From assembly GCF_001182045.1 (NCBI RefSeq), contig NZ_CVTY01000007.1, positions 868,001-932,000 on the forward strand: a DNA stretch of 64,000 nt. The letters run 5' to 3'. Under the pieces are notes generated by a model. The model did not search any database. It was not told the DNA's origin and worked only from the letters and a program-made list of their open reading frames with translations. The number at the start of each line of letters is the position of its first letter. Position 1 is the stretch's first letter. The DNA is from Dakarella massiliensis. Its GTDB lineage: Bacteria > Pseudomonadota > Gammaproteobacteria > Burkholderiales > Burkholderiaceae_F. A program made the translations under genes and the position numbers. Below are positions 29,401-35,726 of this stretch, one piece after another.

Positions 29401-30334
29401 GCCTTTCGTAGATAAGGGGAAACTCACCGCCAAGGGAACGATCTCCGCGGTCTCGATGCCGTTCTTCTCGCCCTACACCGTTCACTATGTGTCCTACCCG
29501 ATTCAGAAGGGCAACCTCACGATCAAATCGGATATCTCGCTGAAGGACAAGACCTACCTCAGCGTCGATAACCACATCCTGATTGAGCAGCTCGCCTGGG
29601 GCAACTACATCCCGAACGACACGTCGACCAGCCTCCCTGTGACGCTCGCCACCGCGCTCCTCACAGACGGTCAGGGGAATATCGAATTTGATCTGCCGAT
29701 CTCGGGCAACCTCGCGGATCCTGAGTTCTCGTTCTCGAGCCTCATTCTCACAGGGCTTGAAAACCTGATCATCAAGGTCGTGGCAGCGCCTGTGAATCTG
29801 CTTGCCTCGATCGGAAACCTCGTGCTTGGCGGCTCTTCCTCCAGCGCTGCGGCTTTTGTCCCGTACATGTCCGGCAGCGGCCACATGACGGCTGATCAGC
29901 AGAAGAGCACGCTCGCCCAGATCACGAAGGCGCTGAAAGATACCCCCAAGATGAAGGTTGAAATCACGCCGGTGGTCAGTGTGAAGGGGGATGACAACGC
30001 GCTCCATCAGAACACGTACCGCGGCCTTCTGAAGATCGTTCAGTCGACGCTTCCTGAAGCTGAACGGAGCCGTGAGAAGGCAGTCGACGCGCTCTATGCC
30101 CTCCAGTTCCCCACCGACAAGGCAAGCCATACGCTTGAAGAGAAGGAGGCGAAGCTCTACACCGCTGTGCAGCCTGATGCGAGCAACCTGCATAACCTCG
30201 CTGACTGGCGCTCGAGGAATCTCTCGAAAGCACTTGCCGACGCGGGTATCGCGGATAAGCGGATCTTCATCACCGCGCCTGAAATGGATAAGAAGGGGAA
30301 CCTCGGCGGCGTGAAGATCAAGTTCATCAAGTAA
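26414..30334 (+). CDS. DUF748 / AsmA-like large envelope protein
   Basis: A 1306-residue protein with an N-terminal membrane anchor (about 10-32, VAIGVAAACGVYSAIGFWGV) and a very long extracytoplasmic part. Motifs such as ILGRKVSIQEVKFNPWTLEL, the DENGKTNFQDI repeat-like stretch and FRFADLNTTVKPV are typical of DUF748 proteins, which belong to the AsmA/TamB-like repeating beta-groove group. A Lys/Asp-rich insert (about 345-370) interrupts the repeats. The last ~150 residues (from MTADQQKSTLAQ) form a separate Lys-rich domain. AsmA-like proteins are thought to move phospholipids between the membranes; that role is an inference here. AAGGA precedes the ATG at 26414 (26417 is an alternative). 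It is monocistronic. Confidence 0.85.
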   Translation: MMKLNRLSKVAIGVAAACGVYSAIGFWGVPAGLKWAASSPVSDILGRKVSIQEVKFNPWTLELSAKGVEMARRDASDQPVSIGSLYTNMAGFSSLTRFGVVLDELKVDHVSGLLSIDENGKTNFQDIIDNINRRFPPTEEKSKEPFRFSLNNISLTNSDFHIVVPSHHVDEKLTEINLGLPFIGSIGTDRDIYVKPELTLKDNGAPFELHGESLPFKNTKATRVHLALDGYDLPHLGAMLPLDMDVTSGTLKLNADITFAQGVDGGKNTILVDFTGNADDFAAAMRGSEAKTNAIAFKSLKIDQGSVDVIGRAATVNGITLESPTIALERLADGSIAWAKVAGTSDKAEPPKTDDAKADEKKPEDTTPAFAWTVKNAAITDGTLRFIDHAAHDARIDASALNATAENVTMIPGQTTNFDLSAKILDGSLKTNGSLDISALKGKASVDAQNLNLDRISGYAELAGLTIASRATAKVDAEYSLMEEKPSVSAGGTLNLKNFALTKKGESPLSVKAANARAESFKALYDGDVSLDLGKLALAKPAVELPKSSFSAGFGGIDAQNFSLGWKGKTEALRLGARSLALAAPEIHAGSFFGKAGRLSGNTVKVGWNGKQDTVTFDGGKVRAENTDLTAGNFKSTITDSNAAKLAVDWNGKKELLGVTSQTTGLAGLDFKVDPVTGGSTAVNAQALSLSVATREDGGVSVKAADVNSKGTRLQVTGGTPVKLAVGTLDVKKSALDIKKALAFTGSSVSAGDIQSTVDLLNFNTGHADINSISFTRDSDMSLKVASANLSKAQVISPVNAAKVSTLSDTVSASNFDWKSGSSGHANLASLNINSTAFEISGGKSKFGRVDRTTVTGVEAPAAGTIRVSAVEIAKPRMMLSRDAKGNLDIDPLLGKRKAATEAKKVQAVVKQKVEEAKKKAGVTGSQPIRIGEFRITDGGFSFVDNSIKPAGQFRFADLNTTVKPVAIGGENTPSSLTMTGVVNGVSKINVTGSGSPFVDKGKLTAKGTISAVSMPFFSPYTVHYVSYPIQKGNLTIKSDISLKDKTYLSVDNHILIEQLAWGNYIPNDTSTSLPVTLATALLTDGQGNIEFDLPISGNLADPEFSFSSLILTGLENLIIKVVAAPVNLLASIGNLVLGGSSSSAAAFVPYMSGSGHMTADQQKSTLAQITKALKDTPKMKVEITPVVSVKGDDNALHQNTYRGLLKIVQSTLPEAERSREKAVDALYALQFPTDKASHTLEEKEAKLYTAVQPDASNLHNLADWRSRNLSKALADAGIADKRIFITAPEMDKKGNLGGVKIKFIK

Positions 30335-30348
30335 CCGGCTTAACAAAA

Positions 30349-30373
30349 AAGGATCCCCGTGAAGGGGATCCTT
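30349..30373 (+). terminator. First hairpin after the DUF748 gene
   Basis: AAGGATCCCC/GGGGATCCTT (30349-30358 with 30364-30373), a perfect 10-bp stem but with only a short T-run. Confidence 0.65.
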
Positions 30374-30385
30374 CTTCAGTCTGCA

Positions 30386-30416
30386 GGCCCGGCAGCAGTG
30401 CCGGGCCGCTCTTTTT
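30386..30416 (+). terminator. Second terminator after the DUF748 gene
   Basis: GGCCCGGCA/TGCCGGGCC (30386-30394 with 30399-30407, GCAG loop) followed by GCTCTTTTTT. Tandem with the preceding hairpin; it faces the convergent reductase gene. Confidence 0.85.
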
Positions 30417-30418
30417 TA

Positions 30419-31435
30419 TCAGAGCGTATCCTTCTTCGACGTGAAGGAGTCGCTGTAGGTGCAGTCCTTATCGAGACCGGCTGCCGTCAGCGCGTTCACG
30501 GCATCCGTCACGAGACGCGGCGTACCGCAGATGTAGGCGTCATACTGGGACGCATCCGGATGATCCGCGAGGAACTGATCCTGCACGTGACCCACGCGGC
30601 CAGTCCAGCCTTCGGACTCGTCCGGGCGGCTGAGCACCGGGCAGTAGTGGAACCACTCGTGCTCGGCGTCCCACTTGCGGCAGAGCTCATCCATGTAGAG
30701 GTCGACCTTATGGCGGCCGCCCCAGTAGAGATAAACCTGGTGAGGCTTGGCGCTCGGGAGCTTGATGAAGTTTTCAATCATCGCCTTCGCCGGAGCGAAG
30801 CCCGTGCCCGTCACGAGGATCAGGATATCGTGCGGGGTGCGCTTATGCAGGTGGAAGTCGCCCGCGGGAGCGGCGATTTCAAGCTTCGTGCCAACCTGGA
30901 TCGGCTCACCCTTGACGCCAAAGAGACGGTCCGTGAAGAGACCGCCCGGGACGTGGCGGATGTGAAGCTCAAGGCCATTCTCAGCCGGCGTATCGCAGGC
31001 GATCGAATAGCTGCGGCGTTCCTTGTTTTCCAGAAGAATGTCGACAAACTGTCCGGGGATGAATTCGATCGGCTTGCCGGAATCGGCCTTCAGCACGAGG
31101 CGGATCGCATCGGGGGCCACACGGTCCATCGCGGCAACCGTAACGGGGATGTTGCGCACGAGCTTCTTGATCTGCACGGCGATTTCCACGTCACTCGCGG
31201 CTTCCGTGCTGCAGGTCAGAATCTTCGGGCCGTGGGACGGCACACCTTCCTTGCTGCCCGGGGCATACGTGATGAAGTCGCCAGAGACAACGTTAGCGGA
31301 GCAGGAGCCGCAGAAACCGCTGCGACAGGCGTGAGGGATGTCATAGCCAGCGCGCTCGGCGGCATCCAGAATCCGCTCGCCCTTCTCAGCCGGAAAAGAC
31401 ACATCGGTTCCGGAAATTTTCACCAGAAAAGCCAT
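30419..31435 (-). CDS. Ferredoxin-linked flavin reductase (2Fe-2S / FAD / NAD)
   Basis: A 338-residue protein with three modules. The N-terminal plant-type [2Fe-2S] domain (1-90) has ligands C37, C42, C45 and C75. An FAD-binding domain (about 98-200) has RSYSIA, and an NAD(P)-binding domain (about 205-335) has GTGFAPAKAM and YICGTP. It resembles the CDP-6-deoxy-glucoseen reductase (AscD)/phenol hydroxylase reductase group, common as a stand-alone gene in Burkholderiales. The electron acceptor is unknown; no oxygenase or deoxysugar gene is nearby. The ATG at 31435 has AAGGAAAA; a 68-residue N-terminal extension in frame would read through a G10 tract and is rejected. Divergent from thiM. Confidence 0.85.
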   Translation of the reverse strand: MAFLVKISGTDVSFPAEKGERILDAAERAGYDIPHACRSGFCGSCSANVVSGDFITYAPGSKEGVPSHGPKILTCSTEAASDVEIAVQIKKLVRNIPVTVAAMDRVAPDAIRLVLKADSGKPIEFIPGQFVDILLENKERRSYSIACDTPAENGLELHIRHVPGGLFTDRLFGVKGEPIQVGTKLEIAAPAGDFHLHKRTPHDILILVTGTGFAPAKAMIENFIKLPSAKPHQVYLYWGGRHKVDLYMDELCRKWDAEHEWFHYCPVLSRPDESEGWTGRVGHVQDQFLADHPDASQYDAYICGTPRLVTDAVNALTAAGLDKDCTYSDSFTSKKDTL

Positions 31436-31464
31436 TCTTTGATTTTCCTTATCGTTTTTCCCGC

Positions 31465-31474
31465 GGGGGGGGGG
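31465..31474. repeat. Ten-base homopolymer (G10 on +, C10 on -) in the reductase leader
   Basis: An uninterrupted run of ten G's, 29 bases before the reductase ATG on the minus strand. It lies in the untranslated leader between a candidate promoter and the Shine-Dalgarno. Runs of this length are prone to slippage. Confidence 0.8.
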
Positions 31475-31510
31475 CGTTCCCGAAGGAAAGGTATCCATGT
31501 AATTCTGAAA

Positions 31511-31519
31511 AGAATACCA
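31511..31519 (-). promoter_or_regulatory. Candidate extended -10 promoter of the flavin reductase
   Basis: Minus-strand TGGTATTCT (TG-n-TATTCT), about 76 bases before the ATG. No strong -35. Confidence 0.4.
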
Positions 31520-31550
31520 GTACTCCACTGAATCAGCACGGCTTATTCCG

Positions 31551-31579
31551 GTGACACTATCCCACTTTCGGGGTAAAGT
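31551..31579 (+). promoter_or_regulatory. Promoter of thiM-thiE
   Basis: GTGACA (31551-31556), 17-base spacer, TAAAGT (31574-31579), the same -10 hexamer as the tRNA-Asn promoter. The leader to thiM is only about 40 bases. Confidence 0.55.
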
Positions 31580-31626
31580 GCGATACACAGTAAATGCTCT
31601 TTCCAAAAACTTTTTTCGGAGACGAA

Positions 31627-32439
31627 ATGACGGATTCATCTATTGAGGCGATTTCCCCAAAGGCAGTGGCGGCGGCCCTCTCGCGGGTCCGCACCCAGAG
31701 ACCGCTCGTGCAGTGCATCACAAATGACGTCGTACAGGAAATCACGGCCAATGTGCTTCTGGCAGCCGGAATGTCCCCGGCCATGGTGCCGGCTCCGGAA
31801 GAAGCCGCGGCCTTCGCTCAGTTCGCTGCGGACGCTCTACTCTGCAATGTCGGAACACCTTCTGAAGAAAACAGCCGGGGCATGAAGCTCGCCGCGGCGA
31901 CGATGTCTGAAGCCGGAAAGCCCTGGACACTCGACCCCGTGGGAGCGGGCGGCACCGCCTGGAGAGACGATCTGATTTCCGATCTGATTGACCTCAGGCC
32001 CACCGTGATCCGGGGAAATGGTTCTGAAATTCTTGCCTGCGCCGGGTTTGCCCATCAGTACAAGGGCGTCGACTCACTCGACTCCAGCCGCTCGGCGCTC
32101 GACGCCGCCAAGGCGCTTGCCCAAAGGTCAGGCGGCATCGTCTGCGTGTCAGGCGAAACGGACTACGCGACTGACGGTACCCGCGTGCTCGCGGCGGTGG
32201 GCGGCAACGTCATGGCGACGCTCGTGGTGGGCACCGGATGCTCGCTCTCCGCTCTGACCGCGGGTTTCGCCGCGAAGGCGGAGGATCCGCTCGTCGCCAC
32301 CATCGCCTGCTGTCAGTTCGTGAAACGGGCCGCGGAAATCGCGGGGAAAGCCTCCCGGGGCCCGGGTTCCTTCCACGACGCTTACCTCGACGCGCTCTAC
32401 ACTCTGCAGCCCGAAAACTTTCTTGAAGAGGCCGTCTGA
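31627..32439 (+). CDS. thiM: Hydroxyethylthiazole kinase
   Basis: Phosphorylates 4-methyl-5-(2-hydroxyethyl)thiazole in thiamine salvage. Motifs of the ThiM/ribokinase-like fold are clear: VQCITNDVVQEITANVLLAAG, LDPVGAGG, VIRGNGSEI and the anion-hole/catalytic region ATLVVGTGCSLSAL. The ATG at 31627 follows CGGAGA and gives 270 residues, near the usual 262-270; an upstream ATG at 31594 lacks a Shine-Dalgarno. Its TGA overlaps the thiE ATG, so the two are translationally coupled. No TPP riboswitch is seen in the short leader. Confidence 0.95.
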   Translation: MTDSSIEAISPKAVAAALSRVRTQRPLVQCITNDVVQEITANVLLAAGMSPAMVPAPEEAAAFAQFAADALLCNVGTPSEENSRGMKLAAATMSEAGKPWTLDPVGAGGTAWRDDLISDLIDLRPTVIRGNGSEILACAGFAHQYKGVDSLDSSRSALDAAKALAQRSGGIVCVSGETDYATDGTRVLAAVGGNVMATLVVGTGCSLSALTAGFAAKAEDPLVATIACCQFVKRAAEIAGKASRGPGSFHDAYLDALYTLQPENFLEEAV

Positions 32440-33092
32440 TGGCGCTCCCTGATCTGTCGCTTTACCTGGTGCTCGACCCCGTACTCTGCGGAGGCGCGGA
32501 CGGCATGGTGTCCACCGCGGTCGCTGCTGCCCAGGGAGGGGCCGGCATTATCCAGCTCCGGGCTCCGGACTGGAAGAAGCGGGAGCTCGCGGCCTGCGGA
32601 CGAGCTCTGATCCGCGCCCTTGCGCCCTACGGCGTGCCGCTCGTCGTAGATGATCAGGTGGATGTCGCGATGGCAATCGGCGCGGCCGGCGCTCATGTCG
32701 GGCAGAAGGACCTCCCGGCAGAAGACGCGCGGCGCCTCATGGGACCGGAAGCGATCATCGGGCTCTCGGTCTCAAACGCGGCGGAGCTTGAGGCAAGCCG
32801 CAGCCTCGCCGCGGCCGGCGTGGTCGACTATCTCGGTATCGGTCCGATCGAAAGCACCTCCACGAAACCAGACGCGGCCGCGCCTCTCGGGCTCCCGGGG
32901 TTTGCTGCGCTCGCTGCCGTGAAACCCTGCCCGGTTGTCGCGATCGGCTCCGTGAAGATCCATAACTCCGCGGCTCTCGCCGCGGCCGGAGCGGACGGCA
33001 TCGCTGTCGTTTCGGCAATCTGCGGCACCGCGGATCCCCGCGCCGCGTCAGAAGCGCTTCTCGCGGCTTTCCGTTCAGGATTGAAAAAATAA
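32439..33092 (+). CDS. thiE: Thiamine-phosphate synthase
   Basis: Joins HMP-pyrophosphate and thiazole phosphate to thiamine phosphate. The TIM-barrel motifs QLRAPDWKKRE, VDDQVDVA, HVGQKDLP, GLSVSNAAEL and GIGPIESTSTKPDA are all present, and the 217-residue length is normal. It overlaps thiM by one base (TGATG). With thiM it completes the thiazole branch of salvage; thiD, needed for the pyrimidine branch, is not in this window. Confidence 0.94.
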   Translation: MALPDLSLYLVLDPVLCGGADGMVSTAVAAAQGGAGIIQLRAPDWKKRELAACGRALIRALAPYGVPLVVDDQVDVAMAIGAAGAHVGQKDLPAEDARRLMGPEAIIGLSVSNAAELEASRSLAAAGVVDYLGIGPIESTSTKPDAAAPLGLPGFAALAAVKPCPVVAIGSVKIHNSAALAAAGADGIAVVSAICGTADPRAASEALLAAFRSGLKK

Positions 33093-33168
33093 CCTTAGGT
33101 GTCAGGAAGGGCCCCGTTTCCCTGAATTGATTCCGCCGCCAAAAGAAGGCGGAGCCGCGGGGCAATCC

Positions 33169-33223
33169 TGATAAAATCGAGCTGCTGACCATACGGTCTG
33201 AGGCTCACGCCCGGACCGTACGG
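33169..33223 (+). promoter_or_regulatory. Candidate promoter and leader inverted repeat of the DUF2868-like gene
   Basis: TGATAAAAT (33169-33177) is an extended -10. Downstream, CCATACGGTC/GACCGTACGG (33189-33198 with 33214-33223, one mismatch, 15-base loop) forms a hairpin or operator about 30 bases before the ATG. Confidence 0.45.
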
Positions 33224-33252
33224 AACCTTATTTCTTTTGAGGCATCCGAAGA

Positions 33253-34422
33253 ATGGCTTTGTTCTCTGAAAGCAAACTGAAAAAACTCCGCTATCCCTAC
33301 AACACAGCAAGGATGGTGAGTCTCGTGAAGGCAATCGAAACCTCGGACGCAGGCGGCAAATACTGGTCCAAAACCGAGGCTGAAGAGATCACCGCGGAGC
33401 TGATCCGGGAAACCACCCCGGGCTCCAAGGCGTCGGACTTCATCCAGAAGCGCGCCGCGCTCGCCTTCTCCCGGATGTCGAAGCGTTCCCCGACGCTTCT
33501 CACGATGAAACTGAACTACGGCTCCCGATCGCTTGTCGCGCTCTGCCTCATTCTCGGTTCCTACCTGCTCGGCGCATTCGGTGAGCGGTTCCTGTCGACC
33601 GACGCGGAAATCAATCTCTTTTCTCCGATCTACCTCTTTATCTTCGGGTGGAGCCTCTTCCTCTACGCGGCGCTCATCATTCTGGGGCTTGTGAGCATTG
33701 TCCGGCGCCGTCATATCGAATTCCCGCTCCGCACGACGCTCGCGAAACTTTCCGATGGACTTTTCGCCCCGAAGATCATCACCTCCGGTATCCGCCAGGA
33801 GTTCCTGAAAATCTGGACTCCGACCGTTCTGAGGCTCTCCCAGTTCCGCATTGCCCGCATTCTGCACTGGGCGTTCCTCGCCTTCACGGCCGGCGTGATT
33901 TCCAGCATCATCGTCCGGGGACTCGGCCACACCTATCTGATCGGCTGGGATATCGTCGGGCTGCATAATTCGCCGGATAACGTCTGCGATATCTTCAATA
34001 CCCTCTTTGGCTGGATCCCCGCGGCACTGAATCTCGGCCCGCTGCCGGACGTGAACACGGTGGCCGCGATGCGTCTCGACCGTCTGCAGGACGCCGCTAC
34101 AACCTCAGCCGCCGCGGCTTCCGCTTTCGCGCCCGCCGCCTCCTGGCTCCCGCGTCTCTTCATTCTCTACGGCGTTGTCGTGCTGATCCCGCGTCTCCTT
34201 CTGATCCTCTGGGATACGATCGGGATCCGGATCCGCTCCGAACGCCTCCCGTTTGAGATGGATGGGTATTTCGCGGATATCCTCCGCACCGCTGAAGCGG
34301 CTGTCGCGGGTGTTGCCGCTGCCACAGCGGCCGCCGCCGAAACCGTGCACGAAGCCGCCGCGTCGGATGTGAAGGACGCGGTTGAAGTGAAGCCTGATGA
34401 GGAATCCGGAAAGCAGTCCTGA
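33253..34422 (+). CDS. DUF2868-like membrane protein
   Basis: A 389-residue protein with about four hydrophobic segments: around 93-110 (SLVALCLILGSYLLGAF), 125-150 (YLFIFGWSLFLYAALIILGLV), 203-225 (FRIARILHWAFLAFTAGVIS) and 300-325 (RLFILYGVVVLIPRLLLILW). The run RGLGHTYLIGWDIVGLH and the later LFGWIPAALNLGPLPDV resemble DUF2868 proteins, which often pair with a DUF3482 GTPase-like gene; no such partner follows here. An Ala-rich, acidic tail (about 345-389) closes the protein. The start MALFSESKLKK is preceded by a weak Shine-Dalgarno. The family assignment is from memory and tentative; function unknown. Confidence 0.62.
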   Translation: MALFSESKLKKLRYPYNTARMVSLVKAIETSDAGGKYWSKTEAEEITAELIRETTPGSKASDFIQKRAALAFSRMSKRSPTLLTMKLNYGSRSLVALCLILGSYLLGAFGERFLSTDAEINLFSPIYLFIFGWSLFLYAALIILGLVSIVRRRHIEFPLRTTLAKLSDGLFAPKIITSGIRQEFLKIWTPTVLRLSQFRIARILHWAFLAFTAGVISSIIVRGLGHTYLIGWDIVGLHNSPDNVCDIFNTLFGWIPAALNLGPLPDVNTVAAMRLDRLQDAATTSAAAASAFAPAASWLPRLFILYGVVVLIPRLLLILWDTIGIRIRSERLPFEMDGYFADILRTAEAAVAGVAAATAAAAETVHEAAASDVKDAVEVKPDEESGKQS

Positions 34423-34449
34423 TTCCTTACGAAGTCTTCTTTCCTTTTA

Positions 34450-34480
34450 GCCGCTTTCCAATCCGGAAAGCGGCTTTTTT
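34450..34480 (+). terminator. Terminator of the DUF2868-like gene
   Basis: GCCGCTTTCC/GGAAAGCGGC (34450-34459 with 34465-34474) followed by six T's. Confidence 0.9.
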
Positions 34481-34694
34481 GATGCCTCCATCAGGAGCGC
34501 CTGCTCGCCCCCCCCTTCCTTCAAAAACGTGAAGCAATCGGGTTCAGACGGCTTCAGGGGACCTCCTGCCTGACCAAACCTTATTCATCCTGCTCCACGC
34601 TCTTTCCGCCCTCAAAGGGGGCTCTCCGCCGCGCCACTCCCGGGGCCGGCGGATATCCGTCGCCAGGGTCCGCTTCCGGCCAGACGCTTTACAG
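34481..34694. other. Intergenic spacer between two facing terminators
   Basis: About 210 bases with no ORF, promoter or structured RNA that I can support. The only notable item is a run of eight C's at 34508-34515. Confidence 0.5.
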
Positions 34695-34733
34695 GTAAAA
34701 AAATTCCCGGGCTGGAAAAACCAGACCGGGAAT
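34695..34733 (-). terminator. Terminator of the queA-secF operon
   Basis: On the minus strand ATTCCCGG.CTGG pairs with CCAG.CCGGGAAT (34733-34721 with 34715-34703, one bulge), followed by TTTTTTT (34702-34696). Confidence 0.85.
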
Positions 34734-34766
34734 CTGAAGATCAGAGTCTTTCAGAAAGCGGATTCC

Positions 34767-35702
34767 TTACGGAACCATTTCGGAAATCTCAGGCTTCTTC
34801 ACCTTGTGCACGAGGTCTTCACGCTTCACCTTCAGGTACATGGCGATAGCGGCTGCAACGAACACGGAAGAGTAAACCGAGCAGCAGATACCGACCGTCA
34901 GAGCCAGAGCGAAGTAGTGCAGCGCCGGGCCGCCGAAGAAATACATCGACAGCGTCATGCACAGCGTTGAGGAGTGGGTGATCACCGTACGGGAAATCGT
35001 CGCGGTAATAGCCGAGTTAATCACCTCAACCGTGCTCGCCTTTCTCATCGTCCGGAAGTGCTCACGCACTCGGTCGAAAATAATCACGGACTCGTTCACC
35101 GAGTAACCGAGCACGGCGAGCAGACTGGTCAGCACCTGCAGTGAGAACTCCCACTGGAAGAACGCGAACAGACCGGCAACAATCACCAAGTCATGCATAT
35201 TCGCGATCACGGCGGCGACTGAGAACTTCCACTCGAACCGGAACGCGAGGTAGATCATGATGCCCAAGCAGACAAGCGCGAGAGCGGTGGCGCCGTCAGT
35301 GGCGAGCTGCTTGCCGACCTGAGGACCGACAAACTCGACGGAGTGCTGCTTCACGCCCGGAGTCTGGGCGGAAAGAATATCCATCACCTGCTTCGCCTGC
35401 TGGCCGGAGGTTTCATTTCCCTTCAGCGGCACGCGGATCAGGATGTCTTTGGCCGTACCGTAGTTCTGCACGGAGACCTCAGGCGAGATCTTCTCGGCCA
35501 GAACCTTTCGGATCTGATCCGTGTCAGCAGCGCTCGGATACGTCACTTCAATGTTCGTGCCGCCCGTGAACTCAATCGAGAAGGCAAGCCCCTTCGTCGC
35601 AAGGAAGAACACGGCGAGGCAGAACATGATGATCGATGCAATATTCAGGTACAGCGAATAGTGCATGAACGGGATCGTTCGGCGAATGCGGAAAAATTCC
35701 AT
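34767..35702 (-). CDS. secF: Protein translocase subunit SecF
   Basis: An inner-membrane RND-type partner of SecD that helps SecYEG translocation using the proton gradient. The 311-residue protein has an N-terminal TM helix (LYLNIASIIMFCLAVFFLA), a periplasmic domain opening with IEFTGGTNIEVTY, and five further TM segments, with the signature YSVNESVIIFDRVREHFR. It starts 24 bases after the secD stop. Last gene of the operon. Confidence 0.96.
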   Translation of the reverse strand: MEFFRIRRTIPFMHYSLYLNIASIIMFCLAVFFLATKGLAFSIEFTGGTNIEVTYPSAADTDQIRKVLAEKISPEVSVQNYGTAKDILIRVPLKGNETSGQQAKQVMDILSAQTPGVKQHSVEFVGPQVGKQLATDGATALALVCLGIMIYLAFRFEWKFSVAAVIANMHDLVIVAGLFAFFQWEFSLQVLTSLLAVLGYSVNESVIIFDRVREHFRTMRKASTVEVINSAITATISRTVITHSSTLCMTLSMYFFGGPALHYFALALTVGICCSVYSSVFVAAAIAMYLKVKREDLVHKVKKPEISEMVP

Positions 35703-35726
35703 TATTTATCTCCTTGATCCGTTCGG

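Noticed and set aside
31540..31626. TPP riboswitch before thiM.
   Set aside because: No thi-box core (CTGAGA and the matching downstream segments) is visible and the leader is too short.
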